Made by a program: the position numbers and the translations under genes. 64,000 nucleotides of DNA from Blastococcus sp. DSM 46786 (lineage in GTDB: Bacteria > Actinomycetota > Actinomycetes > Mycobacteriales > Geodermatophilaceae): positions 62,001 to 126,000 of the forward strand of contig NZ_FOAO01000007.1 in assembly GCF_900109665.1 (NCBI RefSeq), given 5' to 3'. Below, piece by piece: positions 49,507 to 59,112 of this stretch; within the stretch, counting starts at the first letter, position 1; each line of letters opens with the position of its first letter. The notes beneath the pieces are model-generated. The model had not been told where the DNA came from, made no database searches, and worked only from the letters and a program-made list of their open reading frames with translations.

Positions 49507-50634
49507 GTGCAGTCCACCGCCGGTCGTCCGGGTGCCGCGGGTGCCACCGTCGGGGTGGAGGAGGAGTTCCACCTCGTCGACCCCGGGACCTTCGCGCTCG
49601 CCCCGAGCCCGGAGCTCGTCGGCGCCGCGGCGCGGCACGAGCTGGGCGAGCGGGTGCACGCCGAGATCACCACGACCCAGCTGGAGACGGCCACCGGCAT
49701 CTGCCGGACGCTCGGCGAGGTGCGGACGGCGCTCGCGGGCACCCGGGCGGAGGCGCGCGCCGCGGCGGCCGGCGCGGGGGTGGAGCTCCTGATGGCCTCG
49801 ACGCACCCGTCGGCCGGCTGGCGCGAGCAGGTGATCACCCCGGAGCCGCGGTACGAGGCGATGGTGCGGCGGTGGGCCGGGCTCGCCCAGCGGCAGGACA
49901 TCTGCGGCTGCCACGTGCACGTCGGCGTGCCCGACCTGGACACGGCGGTCGCGGTGCTCGACCGGGCCCGCGTGCACCTGCCGGTGCTGCTCGCGCTCAC
50001 CGGCAGCTCACCGTTCCACGACGGCGGGGACACCGGTTACGAGAGCTACCGGACGCTGTGGTGGGGCCGCTGGCCGCACACCGGCATCCCCGAGCCGCTG
50101 GGCTCGGCGGACCGGTACCGCGCGGTCGTCGACGGCCTGGTCACCGCCGGCGTCGTGGAGGACGCCTCCCACCTGTACTGGGACCTGCGGCCCTCGTCGC
50201 ACCTGCCGACCGTGGAGTTCCGGCTGGCCGACGTGTGCACCGACCTGGACGACGCCGTGCTGCACGCTGCGCTCGCGGCCTCCCTGGTCCGCGTCCTCGC
50301 CGCGCGCGCGGAGCGCGACGAGCCCTTCGAGCAGCCGCGCACCGAGCTGCTGCGGGCGGCGCGCTGGCGGGCGGCCCGCGACGGGGTCTCCGGTGCGTTG
50401 TTCGACCCGGTCGCCGCGGTGCTCGTCGACGCCCGCACGGCGGTGGAGGCGCTGCTGGCCGAGCTCGCCGACGACCTGGCCGACCGCGGGGAGCTCGACG
50501 AGGTGCAGCACCTGGTGCAGCGGCTGCTCGCCCGGGGTACCTCCGCGGTGCGCCAGCGTGCGGTCTGGCGGCGCACCGGCGACCTGCGGGAGGTCGCCGC
50601 CTCGATCGTCCGGGAGGGACGTGGACGTGACTGA
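49507..50634 (+). CDS. YbdK-type carboxylate-amine ligase (glutamate-cysteine ligase 2 family)
   Basis: 375 residues from a GTG with AGGAGG 4 bases upstream. GVEEEFHLVDP and ITTTQLETATGICRTLGEVR mark the ATP-grasp-like GCS2 fold, with HVHVGVPDLDTAVAVLDRAR and WDLRPSSHLPTVEFRLADVC. The family has weak glutamate-cysteine ligase activity in E. coli YbdK; the physiological substrates are not settled. In actinobacteria it is not the mycothiol route. It overlaps the truncated esterase gene by 8 bases. Confidence 0.9.
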   Translation: MQSTAGRPGAAGATVGVEEEFHLVDPGTFALAPSPELVGAAARHELGERVHAEITTTQLETATGICRTLGEVRTALAGTRAEARAAAAGAGVELLMASTHPSAGWREQVITPEPRYEAMVRRWAGLAQRQDICGCHVHVGVPDLDTAVAVLDRARVHLPVLLALTGSSPFHDGGDTGYESYRTLWWGRWPHTGIPEPLGSADRYRAVVDGLVTAGVVEDASHLYWDLRPSSHLPTVEFRLADVCTDLDDAVLHAALAASLVRVLAARAERDEPFEQPRTELLRAARWRAARDGVSGALFDPVAAVLVDARTAVEALLAELADDLADRGELDEVQHLVQRLLARGTSAVRQRAVWRRTGDLREVAASIVREGRGRD

Positions 50635-50884
50635 TCCGGTGCTCGAGCAGATCCGCGGCCTCGCCCGGCCGCTGCGCACCCCCGCGGACCTCGACCCCCT
50701 CCTGGAGCGGATCGGCGACGCCCGGGTCGTGGCCATCGGCGAGGCCAGCCACGGCACGCACGAGTACTACGTCCTGGGCGAGCGCTACGACGCCTTCCTG
50801 TACCTGGACGACACGACGCCGCTGCAGCCGCTGCACCTGGAGCGGGCCGACGAGCACGTGCCCGTCGGCGCTCTCGACGCGTGA
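50627..50884 (+). pseudogene. Internally deleted erythromycin-esterase-family gene
   Basis: 85 residues, in frame throughout, from the GTG at 50627 (GGGAGGG 8 bases upstream). The first half, GLARPLRTPADLDPLLERIG and VAIGEASHGTHEYY, is the N-terminus of the erythromycin esterase family, including the GEASHGT active-site segment. Right after HEYY the sequence jumps to VLGERYDAFLYLDDTTPLQP, the C-terminal end of the same family. The roughly 350 residues between are missing. It cannot be an active esterase. The clean in-frame junction keeps the 4-base coupling to the next gene. Confidence 0.75.
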
Positions 50885-51552
50885 CCGGGCCGCGGCACGC
50901 ATCCGGCCGGCTCGGCAGCCGGCCGACGGCCACGCCACCGGGGGAGAGCTGGCCGGCCGGGGTGCACGCGCTCGACCTCGGCGGGGGAGCGGAGGTGCTG
51001 CTCGCCGTCCCGCCGGGGGAGCCGGTCCCGCGCCCCCTGCTGGTCTTCTTCCACGGTGCCGGCGGGCACCCGGGGCAGAGCCTGGCCGCGGTGCAGGCGC
51101 CCGCTGCCGAGCGCGGGGTGCTGGTGCTGGCGCCGCGGTCCGGCGCCGCCACCTGGGACCTGATCGCCGGCCGGCTGGGCCGCGACGTCGCCGTGCTCGA
51201 CGCGGCGCTGGAGCAGGTCGCCGAGCACGCCGCGGTGTCGGCGTGCGCCGTGGCCGGCTTCTCCGACGGCGCCTCGTACGCGCTGTCGATCGGCGCGGCC
51301 AACGGCGACCTGTTCGACGCGGTCCTGGCCTTCTCCCCGGGGTTCGCGCACCCGCCGGGGCACGTCGGGCGGCCGCGGCTGTGGATCACCCACGGCACCG
51401 GTGACCGGGTGCTGCCCGTGGACCGGTGCGGCCGCCGGCTGGCGGCGGCGTTCCGGACGCTGGGCCACGACGTGCTCTACGACGAGTTCGACGGAGGGCA
51501 CGTGGTCCGGCCGGAGGGGGTCACCGCCGGGCTGGACTGGTGGCTGGCCTGA
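50881..51552 (+). CDS. Alpha/beta hydrolase (phospholipase/carboxylesterase-like)
   Basis: 223 residues from a GTG overlapping the previous stop. The oxyanion region is LLVFFHGAGGHPGQ, the nucleophile elbow GFSDGASYAL, the acid WITHGTGDRVLP and the histidine DEFDGGHVVRPEG. Dienelactone-hydrolase or carboxylesterase-like folds of this size usually act on small esters. It has no signal peptide. It belongs to the ybdK-esterase-hydrolase unit, and genes of this kind often travel with erythromycin esterases. Confidence 0.88.
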   Translation: MTGPRHASGRLGSRPTATPPGESWPAGVHALDLGGGAEVLLAVPPGEPVPRPLLVFFHGAGGHPGQSLAAVQAPAAERGVLVLAPRSGAATWDLIAGRLGRDVAVLDAALEQVAEHAAVSACAVAGFSDGASYALSIGAANGDLFDAVLAFSPGFAHPPGHVGRPRLWITHGTGDRVLPVDRCGRRLAAAFRTLGHDVLYDEFDGGHVVRPEGVTAGLDWWLA

Positions 51553-51583
51553 GCCTCAGATGGAGCGTGCCCCCCTGCAGGGC

Positions 51584-53011
51584 TCAGGCGGAGTCGCGCT
51601 GCGTGACGTCCTCGTCCGCCGGGTCGACGTCCTTCGGGCCGCCGGTCTTGGAGACCTCCCACCGGGGGCCGAGCTGCTCCAGCGCCAGCCGGCCGTAGAC
51701 CTGCTGCTGGGTGGCCACCCGCTCGGAACGGCCGCGGCCGAGGAAGCTGACCATCCAGTGCAGCACCGTGGTGATGCGGCTCTTGAAGCCGACGATGTAC
51801 ATCAGGTGCACGACCAGCCACAGCACCCAGGCGATGAAACCGCTGAACTTGAACTTCCAGATGTCGGCGACGGCCGAGAACCGGGAGATGGTGGCCATCG
51901 AGCCCTTGTCGAAGTACTCGAACGGCTCCTGCGGCTTCTTGCCGGTGGCCCGCCGCTCGATCGCCTCGGCGGCGTAGCGCCCGCCCTGGATGGCGACCTG
52001 GGCGACGCCGGGCAGCTTGCCCAGCGCCATCATGTCGCCGACGACGTGGATCTCCGGGTGGCCCGGCAGCGTGAGGTCGGACTGCACCGAGATGCGGCCG
52101 GACCGGTCGACCTCGGCGCCGGTCTGCTCGCCGAGGATGCGGCCCAGCTCGCTGGCCTGCACGCCCGCGGCCCAGATCTTCGTCGCCGCCTGGATGCGGC
52201 GGACCTGGCCGTCGGAGTCCTTGACCTCGAGACCGTCGGCGTCGACGCCGGTGACCATCGCGCCGAGCTGGACGTCGACGCCGATCTCGTTGAGCTGCCG
52301 CCGGGCGGCCTCGCCGAGCTTCTCGCCGAAGGAGGGCAGCACCGCCGGGGCGGCGTCGAGCAGGATGATCCGGGCGCCGGTGGGGTTGATGTTGCGGAAG
52401 TCCCGGCGCAGGGTGCGGCGGGCCAGCTCGGCGATCTGGCCGGCCATCTCCACCCCGGTGGGGCCGGCGCCGACGACGACGAAGGTGAGCAGCCGGTCGA
52501 CCTCGGCCGGGTCCTTGGCGATCTCGGCCAGCTCGAAGGCGCCGAAGATCCGGCCGCGGAGCTCGAGGGCGTCGTCGATGCTCTTCATCCCGGGCGCGAA
52601 CTCGGCGAACTGGTCGTTGCCGAAGTAGGACTGCCCGGCGCCCGCCGCGACGATCAGCTCGTCGTAGGGGTGGACCAGCGTCCGGCCGAGGATCTCGGAG
52701 GTGACCGTGCGGGCGGCGACGTCGATGTCGGTGACCTCGCCGAGGACGACGCTCGCGTTCTTCTGCCGGCGCAGGATCTCGCGGGTGGCCGGCGCGATCT
52801 CGCCCTCGGAGAGGATGCCGGTGGCCACCTGGTAGAGGAGCGGCTGGAACAGGTGCTGGGCGGTCTTGCCGATGAGCGTGACCTCGACCGGGGCCTTCCT
52901 CAGCGCCTGCGCGGCGAACAGGCCGCCGAAACCGGAGCCGATGATGACGACGCGCGGCCGGCCGCCGGGGGAGTCGGACGGGGCGGGCGCCTGCGCTGGT
53001 GATGTCGTCAT
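51584..53011 (-). CDS. ndh: Type II NADH dehydrogenase
   Basis: 475 residues from an ATG with GGAAGGATG upstream. It oxidises NADH and reduces menaquinone without pumping protons. The FAD motif is IIGSGFGGLFAAQALR, the NADH motif VVGAGPTGVEMAGQIAELA, and the quinone-site AIQGG motif is in VAQVAIQGGRYAAEAI. HVVGDMMALG is the second FAD contact. The C-terminal amphipathic/hydrophobic part (FIAWVLWLVVHLMYIVGFKS) anchors it to the membrane. It ends close to the convergent hydrolase gene. Confidence 0.94.
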   Translation of the reverse strand: MTTSPAQAPAPSDSPGGRPRVVIIGSGFGGLFAAQALRKAPVEVTLIGKTAQHLFQPLLYQVATGILSEGEIAPATREILRRQKNASVVLGEVTDIDVAARTVTSEILGRTLVHPYDELIVAAGAGQSYFGNDQFAEFAPGMKSIDDALELRGRIFGAFELAEIAKDPAEVDRLLTFVVVGAGPTGVEMAGQIAELARRTLRRDFRNINPTGARIILLDAAPAVLPSFGEKLGEAARRQLNEIGVDVQLGAMVTGVDADGLEVKDSDGQVRRIQAATKIWAAGVQASELGRILGEQTGAEVDRSGRISVQSDLTLPGHPEIHVVGDMMALGKLPGVAQVAIQGGRYAAEAIERRATGKKPQEPFEYFDKGSMATISRFSAVADIWKFKFSGFIAWVLWLVVHLMYIVGFKSRITTVLHWMVSFLGRGRSERVATQQQVYGRLALEQLGPRWEVSKTGGPKDVDPADEDVTQRDSA

Positions 53012-53131
53012 GATGTTTCATCCTTCCACTTGGCCCCGTGCCGGTCCGGGAGCACCCCGGGGGATGCACGTCACAGCGCGTCGACCTCGGTCGGCTCGCG
53101 GGTCGGCCGCGGGACCGGTAGACCCTCCGGG

Positions 53132-53764
53132 GTGCCGCGATCGGTGTCCGTCGTTCTCGTTCCCGGTCTCGGGCTGGATGAACGTTCCTCGCGCAGGTTG
53201 CGCCGAGAAGTTCCGGCCGACGTCGTCGTCCTGCCCGGCATGGGACGGCGGTCACCGGTGCCGGCGGTCGGCGACCTGGCGCGGCAGCTCGTCGCGGCCC
53301 TGCCCGAGGGGCCCGTGGTCCTGGTCGGGCACTCGCAGAGCTGCCAGGTGGTGGCCGCGGCCGCGACCGACGCCCGGGTGGCGGGGATCGTGCTGTGCGG
53401 GCCCACCACCGACCCGCGGATGCGCAAGTTCCGGGTGCTCGCCGCGCGCTGGGTGCGCACCGCCCTCGCCGAGCCCTGGTGGCAGGTGCCGCTGATCCTG
53501 CGGCAGTGGCTGCGCACCGGGCCGCGGGCGATGATCGCGCTGTGGCGGGTGGCCTCGCCCGACGGCATCGAGGAGCGGCTGGCCGCGGTCGCCGTGCCGG
53601 TCGTGGTGGTGCGCGGGGAGCGGGACGCGCTCTGCCCCGCCGACTGGGCGGCGCGGGTGGCCGGGGCGGCGCCGCACGGCCGGCTGGTCGAGCTGCCGGG
53701 TGCGGCGCACATGACGGTGCAGACCCACCCCGCCCAGCTCGCCGCGGTCCTCCGCACCCTCTGA
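53132..53764 (+). CDS. Alpha/beta hydrolase
   Basis: 210 residues from a GTG at 53132, 7 bases after a TAGACC box, so probably leaderless. VVLVPGLGLDERSSRRL opens the fold, GHSQSCQVVAAAA is the nucleophile elbow, RGERDALCPADW carries the acid, and PGAAHMTVQTHP the histidine. Small size and lack of a lid domain suggest an esterase or a lipase-like enzyme, substrate unknown. It is divergent from ndh. Confidence 0.85.
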   Translation: MPRSVSVVLVPGLGLDERSSRRLRREVPADVVVLPGMGRRSPVPAVGDLARQLVAALPEGPVVLVGHSQSCQVVAAAATDARVAGIVLCGPTTDPRMRKFRVLAARWVRTALAEPWWQVPLILRQWLRTGPRAMIALWRVASPDGIEERLAAVAVPVVVVRGERDALCPADWAARVAGAAPHGRLVELPGAAHMTVQTHPAQLAAVLRTL

Positions 53765-53826
53765 CCGGCGACCCAGGTGACGTGCCGGAACGGTCTCCGT
53801 CGCGGGCGGGGAGGAGCCCGGCCCTC

Positions 53827-55245
53827 CTACTGGCCGTCCGTCCTGCCGCGCACCTCGGCGTAGCGCTCGCGGACGTGCGCGGCCTCCGGGGCGTCGAACT
53901 CCTGCAGCCCCGGCTGCGCCCACTCCGGCGGGACGTCGGCCCCGGAGAGCACCCAGGCGGCCTGCCGCGCGGCGCCGTCGGCGACGTACTCGCCGGGCGG
54001 CGGGACCAGTACCGGCCGGCCGAAGATGCCGGGGGCCAGTTGTTGCACGGCCGCCGACCGGGCGGCCCCGCCGATCAGCATGACCCGCTGGACGTCCACC
54101 CCCTGGGCGACGACCGCCTCGATGCCGTCGGCGAGCCCGCACAGCAGCCCCTCGACGGCGGCGCGGGCCCAGTGCGCCGGAGTGGACGTGCGCAGGGTGA
54201 GGCCGTGCACCGAGCCCGTCGCGTGCGGCAGGTTCGGCGTCCGCTCGCCCTCCAGGTAGGGCACCAGCACGAGGCCGTCGGCGCCGGAGGGGGCGGAGAG
54301 CGCCAGCTCGGAGAGGGTGGCGTGGTCGACCCCGAGCAGCGCGGCGGCGGCGTCGAGCACGCGGGCGGCGTTCAGCGTGGCCACCAGCGGGAGGTGGTTG
54401 CCGGTGGCGTCGGCGAACCCGGCCACGGTGCCGGTGACGTCGGCGACGGCCGTGGGGGTCACCGCGGAGACGACCCCGGAGGTGCCGATGGAGACGACGA
54501 CGTCGCCCGGTCGCGCCGCCAGCCCCAGCGCCGCCGCGGCGTTGTCGCCGGTGCCGGGACCGAGGGCGGCGCGGCCGCCGGCGAGGCTGCCGACGCGCTC
54601 GGCCGGGCCCGCGACGCGGGGCACCGCGGGACGCCGCCCGACCAGCGCGCGCTCGAGCAGGTCGAGGCGGTACTCGCCGGTGCGCGCCGACCAGTAGGCG
54701 GTGCCGCTGGCGTCGCCGCGGTCGGTCACCAGCGTGCCGAGGTCGCGGTCGGCCTGCAGCCGCCAGGTCAGCCAGTCGTGCGGCAGGCAGACGGCGGCGG
54801 TGCGGTCTGCGTTCGCGGGTTCGGCGTCGGCCAGCCAGCGCAGCTTCGTCGCGGTGAACGAGGCGACCGGCACCAGCCCGACGGCGTCGGCCCAGGCGCG
54901 GCGGCCGGCGTCCTCGTCGCCGTCGCCGAGTTCCCGGACCAGGTCGGCCGCGGCGGGCGCCGAGCGGACGTCGTTCCACAGCAGCGCGTCGCGGACCACC
55001 TCGCCCTGCTCGTCCAGGCACACCATCCCGTGCTGCTGGCCGCCGACGGCGAGGGCGGCGACGTCGTCGAGCCCGCCCGCCTCGGCCGCCGCGGCGCGGA
55101 ACGCCTCCTCCCACGCGCGGGGGTCCACCTCGGTGCCGGCCGGGTGCGGCGCCCGCCCCGAGCGGACCAGCTCACCGGTGCCGGCGTCCCGGACGACGAC
55201 CTTGCACGCCTGCGTCGAGGTGTCGACGCCTGCCACGAGGGTCAT
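53827..55245 (-). CDS. xylB: Xylulokinase
   Basis: 472 residues from the ATG at 55245. It is an FGGY-family kinase: [18 protein letters not shown] (phosphate loop), [41 protein letters not shown] and [14 protein letters not shown] (adenosine). GQQHGMV is typical of xylulokinase. It phosphorylates D-xylulose made by XylA. It is divergent from xylR-xylA, and the shared 200-base gap holds the XylR operator. Confidence 0.93.
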   Translation of the reverse strand: MTLVAGVDTSTQACKVVVRDAGTGELVRSGRAPHPAGTEVDPRAWEEAFRAAAAEAGGLDDVAALAVGGQQHGMVCLDEQGEVVRDALLWNDVRSAPAAADLVRELGDGDEDAGRRAWADAVGLVPVASFTATKLRWLADAEPANADRTAAVCLPHDWLTWRLQADRDLGTLVTDRGDASGTAYWSARTGEYRLDLLERALVGRRPAVPRVAGPAERVGSLAGGRAALGPGTGDNAAAALGLAARPGDVVVSIGTSGVVSAVTPTAVADVTGTVAGFADATGNHLPLVATLNAARVLDAAAALLGVDHATLSELALSAPSGADGLVLVPYLEGERTPNLPHATGSVHGLTLRTSTPAHWARAAVEGLLCGLADGIEAVVAQGVDVQRVMLIGGAARSAAVQQLAPGIFGRPVLVPPPGEYVADGAARQAAWVLSGADVPPEWAQPGLQEFDAPEAAHVRERYAEVRGRTDGQ

Positions 55246-55381
55246 CGGACCTGCTCCGGGCCCTGGCTGGCGGAGCGGTCGGCGGGGAGCGGCGCGGGCA
55301 CGGGGGTCATGGGAACGGGACCTTAGGCCGCCCGCCCCGGGGGCGCCCGCTGGAGGGTGGTGGGGGAGGCGGCGGTCCGCC

Positions 55382-55410
55382 TTGACCGCCCGACCGGGGA
55401 GCCCTAATTT
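55382..55410 (+). promoter_or_regulatory. xylR promoter, TTGACC-17-TAATTT
   Basis: A -35 box TTGACC at 55382-55387 and a -10 box TAATTT at 55405-55410 with a 17-base spacer lie 34 bases upstream of the xylR start. It is one of the best consensus promoters in the window. Confidence 0.7.
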
Positions 55411-55430
55411 GTTTGCGCAACCGACGAATT
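55406..55430. promoter_or_regulatory. XylR-type ROK operator
   Basis: AATTTGTTTGCGCAACCGAC, continuing GAATT, resembles the ROK/XylR operator known from Firmicutes (TTTGTTTGGGCAACAAAC type): TTGCGCAA at the core and AATT at both ends. It overlaps the -10 box, so bound XylR should block transcription of xylR-xylA and perhaps divergent xylB. TTTGTT and GCAACCG recur in the site at 8000-8019. Confidence 0.65.
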
Positions 55431-55444
55431 TCGAGGGGGTGGGC

Positions 55445-56728
55445 ATGGGCGAGGCGCCGTCGCTGTACGACGGGTCGTCCGAGCGGCGGGCTCCGGCGGA
55501 TCAGGCCACGGTGCGCCGCACCAACCTGGGGCTGGTCCTGCGGCACCTCCGCGACCACGGCCCGCGTTCCCGCGCCCGCATCGCCCAGGAGACCGGCCTG
55601 AACAAGGCGACGGTCTCCAGCCTCGTGGCCGAGCTCGCCGACCGCCGCCTGATCACCACCGGCGAGGTGGACCGGGCTGGCTCGGTGGGTCGCCCCGGGC
55701 TGACGGTCCACCTGGACGGCGGCTGCGTCTGCGGCATCGGCGTCGAGCTGAACGTCGACTACGCCGCCGTGCTGGTGCTCGACCTGCGCGGCGAGGTGCT
55801 GTTCGAGCAGCGGCTCGCCCTCGACCTGCCCGCGCTGGGCGCCGAGCGGACCCTGGACGCCGTCGCCGTGCTGGTCTCCGACGCGGTCGCCGCTGCCGCC
55901 GCCACGGGCGCCCGCCCGGCCGGGCTGACCGTGGCGGTCGCCGGCCTGGTCCGCAGCGTCGACGGCGTCGTCACGCTGGCGCCGAACATCGGCTGGCACG
56001 ACGTGGCGGTGCTGGACGGGTTGCACGCCCGCCTGGGGACCGGCTTCCCGATCCGCGTCGAGAACGACGCCAACCTCTCGGCCATCGCGGAGTGGGCCAT
56101 GGGCTCGGAGGCGCGCACCCCCGACCTGGTCTACCTGACCGGTGAGGTCGGCGTCGGTGGTGGCGTGATCGTCGCCGGCCGGCTGCTGCGCGGTGCCGGA
56201 GGGCTCTCCGGCGAGGTCGGCCACACCTCGCTGGGTGACCCGGACCTCGTCTGCGGCTGCGGGCGGCGCGGGTGCTGGGAGACCGTCGTCGGCATGGCCG
56301 CCCTGCTCCGCGCGGCCGCCGACCCCGGCGACCCGGTCGGCGACCCGGCGCGCGACCTGGAGGCCCGCCTGTCGGAGGTCGCCGCCCGAGCCGAGGACGG
56401 TGACGCCCGCACCCTCGCCGCGCTCCACCAGGTGGGCGCCTCCCTCGGCACCGGCGCCGCCGTGCTGATCAACCTGTTCAACCCGCGGGTGGTCATCCTC
56501 GGCGGCTACTTCGCGGTGCTGGGGAAGTTCCTCATGGAGCCGCTGATGGCCGAGCTGGAGGTCCGGGTGCTCGGGCCCGGGGTGGCCGGCGCGCGCGTCG
56601 TCCTCTCCACCCTCGGGTTCTCCGCCGCCGTCCGCGGCGGCGCGCACGTCGCCCTGGAGTCGGTCTTCGACGACCCGACCCTGGTCCCCGTTCCCTCGCT
56701 CGAGCCGGCCGGGGCGGGCGCCCGGTGA
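55445..56728 (+). CDS. xylR: XylR, ROK-family repressor of xylose genes
   Basis: 427 residues from an ATG with a GGGGG stretch upstream. The winged helix is [20 protein letters not shown] at about 40-59. The ROK domain follows with [43 protein letters not shown] and [11 protein letters not shown] (zinc site). The SLVAEL/GRPG pattern is typical of XylR. It probably binds xylose and releases the operator just upstream. It is the first gene of xylR-orf62-xylA. Confidence 0.92.
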   Translation: MGEAPSLYDGSSERRAPADQATVRRTNLGLVLRHLRDHGPRSRARIAQETGLNKATVSSLVAELADRRLITTGEVDRAGSVGRPGLTVHLDGGCVCGIGVELNVDYAAVLVLDLRGEVLFEQRLALDLPALGAERTLDAVAVLVSDAVAAAAATGARPAGLTVAVAGLVRSVDGVVTLAPNIGWHDVAVLDGLHARLGTGFPIRVENDANLSAIAEWAMGSEARTPDLVYLTGEVGVGGGVIVAGRLLRGAGGLSGEVGHTSLGDPDLVCGCGRRGCWETVVGMAALLRAAADPGDPVGDPARDLEARLSEVAARAEDGDARTLAALHQVGASLGTGAAVLINLFNPRVVILGGYFAVLGKFLMEPLMAELEVRVLGPGVAGARVVLSTLGFSAAVRGGAHVALESVFDDPTLVPVPSLEPAGAGAR

Positions 56729-56913
56729 CCACCCGGCCGGCCCCGGTCCACGGCCGCCCCCTCGACGCCCAGGTCACCGACCTGGTGACCGCCCTCGCCG
56801 CCGGCGAGCAGCACACCTCCTCGTCCGCCGACGGCCGTGCGATCCAGCGCGCGCCGGAGGCCGCCGAGTACCGCGCAACCCACCGATCGACCCGGACGGA
56901 GATCCCCGCATGA
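56725..56913 (+). CDS. 62-codon ORF bridging xylR and xylA
   Basis: The GTG overlaps the xylR stop by 4 bases and the TGA overlaps the xylA ATG by 4 bases, so the frame fits exactly between the two genes. Third-position GC is high, as in real genes of this genome. The product (THTHR-rich end; [20 protein letters not shown] near the middle) is polar and unlike any family I know. It could be a small protein or serve only to couple translation of xylR and xylA. Confidence 0.45.
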   Translation: MTTRPAPVHGRPLDAQVTDLVTALAAGEQHTSSSADGRAIQRAPEAAEYRATHRSTRTEIPA

Positions 56914-58070
56914 CCGACTACACCCCCCGCAAGGACGACAGGTTCAGCTTCGGTCTGTGGACCGTCGGCTGGCAGGGCGTCGACGTCTTCGGCGGCCCGG
57001 TCCGCCCGCTGCTGGACCCGGTCGAGGCCGTGCACCGGCTGGCCGAGCTGGGTGCAGCCGCCGTCACCTTCCACGACGACGACCTGGTGCCCGACGACGC
57101 CACCCGCGAGGCGACCCTCGAGCGGTTCAAGAAGGCGCTGGCCGAGACCGGCGTCGGCGTGGAGATGGCCACCACCAACCTGTTCGGCGCCCCGGTGTTC
57201 AAGGACGGCGGCTTCACCGCCAACGACCGCGCCGTCCGCCGCTACGCGCTGGCCAAGGTGCTGCGCAACATCGACCTCGCCGCCGAGCTGGGCGCGAAGA
57301 CCTACGTGCTCTGGGGCGGGCGCGAGGGCGCCGAGTCCGGTGCCACCAAGGACGTCGCCGCCGCGCTGGACCGGTACAAGGAGGGGCTGGACGTCCTCTG
57401 CGCCTACGTGCGCGAGAAGGGCTACGACATCCGCTTCGCCCTGGAGCCCAAGCCGAACGAGCCGCGCGGCGACATCCTGCTGCCGACCATCGGCCACGCC
57501 ATCGCCTTCATCAACGAGCTGGAGGAGCCCGCCCGCGTCGGCCTGAATCCCGAGGTCGGGCACGAGGAGATGGCCGGGCTGAACTTCGCCCAGGGCATCG
57601 CCCAGGCGCTGTGGCACGACAAGCTCTTCCACGTCGACCTCAACGGCCAGCACGGCCCGCGCTTCGACCAGGACCTGCGCTTCGGCGCGGGGAACCTGCG
57701 CGGCGCCTTCTGGACCGTCGACACCCTGCTGGGCTCGGGTACCGGCAAGGCCTACGACGGCTACCTGCACTTCGACTACAAGCCGCCGCGGACCGAGGAC
57801 ATGGACGGGGTGTGGGAGACCGCCCGCGCCTGCATGCGCAACTACCTGATCCTGCGGGACAAGGTGCAGGCGTTCCGGGCCGATCCGGAGGTCGCCGAGG
57901 CGCTGGAGGCCGCGCGCGTGGCCGAGCTCGCCGTCCCGACGCTGGGCGAGGGGGAGTCGCTCGACGCGCTGCGCAGCGAGGCGCACGACCCCGAGGCCCT
58001 CGGTGCCCGCGGCCTGCAGTTCGAGCGGCTGGACCAGCTCGCCATGGAGCACCTGCTCGGCGTGCGCTGA
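56910..58070 (+). CDS. xylA: Xylose isomerase
   Basis: 386 residues from an ATG with GGAG 8 bases upstream. It converts D-xylose to D-xylulose. The catalytic pair lies in [12 protein letters not shown]; metal and substrate residues are in [36 protein letters not shown] and [20 protein letters not shown]. Length and sequence match the short actinobacterial class (Streptomyces and Arthrobacter glucose isomerases). A hairpin terminator follows. Confidence 0.97.
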   Translation: MTDYTPRKDDRFSFGLWTVGWQGVDVFGGPVRPLLDPVEAVHRLAELGAAAVTFHDDDLVPDDATREATLERFKKALAETGVGVEMATTNLFGAPVFKDGGFTANDRAVRRYALAKVLRNIDLAAELGAKTYVLWGGREGAESGATKDVAAALDRYKEGLDVLCAYVREKGYDIRFALEPKPNEPRGDILLPTIGHAIAFINELEEPARVGLNPEVGHEEMAGLNFAQGIAQALWHDKLFHVDLNGQHGPRFDQDLRFGAGNLRGAFWTVDTLLGSGTGKAYDGYLHFDYKPPRTEDMDGVWETARACMRNYLILRDKVQAFRADPEVAEALEAARVAELAVPTLGEGESLDALRSEAHDPEALGARGLQFERLDQLAMEHLLGVR

Positions 58071-58076
58071 GCACCT

Positions 58077-58115
58077 CGCGCGGGCGGGCGGGGCACGTCC
58101 TCGCCCGCCCGCGCG
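58077..58115. terminator. 14-bp hairpin after xylA
   Basis: Perfect arms 58077-58090 and 58102-58115 with an 11-base loop between the ends of xylA (58070) and the convergent membrane gene (58117). Confidence 0.75.
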
Positions 58116-58116
58116 G

Positions 58117-58533
58117 TCAGGCCGGTCGCCGCCGGGCGTCGACGGCGAGCACCGCCAGGACGACGACCGCCGCCAGCTCCACCCAGAACGTCTCCCACCA
58201 CAGCGGCGCCGCGGTGCTCTCGACGAAACCGAACAGGCCCACCGTGGTGGACAGCAGCAGGGCGGCCAGGGTGCCGAGCGCCGTCAGGGCGCCGAGCGCC
58301 GCCGCGAGCCACAGCCACCGCCGGGGCGCGACCAGGAGCAGGACCGCGAGCCCGAACCCGGCGATCGCGTCGAGCATGAACGCCGGCCCGATCACGTCGA
58401 TGGTGCGGTAGCCGTCCGACCACAGGTCCAGGTGCAGCCAGCCCATCACGGCCAGCAGCACCGCACCGATGAGCCGCAGCACCCACGTCAGCGCCCCCGC
58501 GCGCCGCCCCCTGGTGGTCGTCGTGGTCATCAC
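58117..58533 (-). CDS. Four-helix membrane protein
   Basis: 138 residues from a GTG that overlaps the cupredoxin stop by 4 bases (ATG 58530 directly follows). Four hydrophobic helices, beginning WVLRLIGAVLLAVMGWLHLD, with DVIGPAFMLDAIAGFGLAVL in the second. No named family comes to mind, but it is co-translated with the blue copper lipoprotein, so it may help assemble or anchor it. Confidence 0.75.
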   Translation of the reverse strand: MMTTTTTRGRRAGALTWVLRLIGAVLLAVMGWLHLDLWSDGYRTIDVIGPAFMLDAIAGFGLAVLLLVAPRRWLWLAAALGALTALGTLAALLLSTTVGLFGFVESTAAPLWWETFWVELAAVVVLAVLAVDARRRPA

Positions 58534-59027
58534 GTCACCTCGATGGTGATCTCCATGCCCATCGCCCGGTGGTTGCCGACAGAGCAGTAGAAGACGTACG
58601 TGCCGGGCTCCAGCTCCACCGTGAGGGTCTCGGACTGCCCCGGCTGCAGGATCGACGTCCCGGTGACGTCCTCGCCGTCGCGCTCGACGATGAAGTCGTG
58701 GCTCGCGTCCCCCTCGTTCGACACGGCGAACTCGTAGGTGCCGGCCGAGAAGCTGTCCTCGTCGAGCTCGATCGCGAAGTCCACGAGCTGCGCCTCGACG
58801 GTCTCCGCCGACTGCTCACCGGCCTGCGCCGAGGACTCGGTCGACGGCTCGCTCGAGGACTGGGCCGGGGTCTGCGAGGCGGTCGACTGCGTCGCCGCGG
58901 GGTCTGCCGACTCGGCGTCGGTGGACCCGCCGCAGGCCGACGCGGCGACGAGAACTCCGGCCAGTACGACGGCGGAGGCGGTCGAGCGCATCCGTGCGAC
59001 GGGGCGGGAACGGGTCGTACGAGACAT
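58530..59027 (-). CDS. Cupredoxin-like copper-binding lipoprotein
   Basis: 165 residues from an ATG with GAGGAG upstream. A signal sequence ends in the lipobox AASAC, and a serine/threonine/glutamine-rich linker (about 35-75) holds the domain away from the membrane. The cupredoxin domain has copper ligands in DASHDFIVE (His), then YCSVGNHRAMGMEI (Cys, His, Met), a type-1 blue copper site. It probably carries electrons outside the membrane. It is co-translated with the four-helix protein. Confidence 0.85.
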   Translation of the reverse strand: MSRTTRSRPVARMRSTASAVVLAGVLVAASACGGSTDAESADPAATQSTASQTPAQSSSEPSTESSAQAGEQSAETVEAQLVDFAIELDEDSFSAGTYEFAVSNEGDASHDFIVERDGEDVTGTSILQPGQSETLTVELEPGTYVFYCSVGNHRAMGMEITIEVT

Positions 59028-59112
59028 GGGCGCTCCTCGGGTCGGGGGCGTCGTGCGCTCGGTAGCACACGGCGCCCACTCGTCCCGTCGCCTGTTCCTG
59101 CCGCCCGGGACG

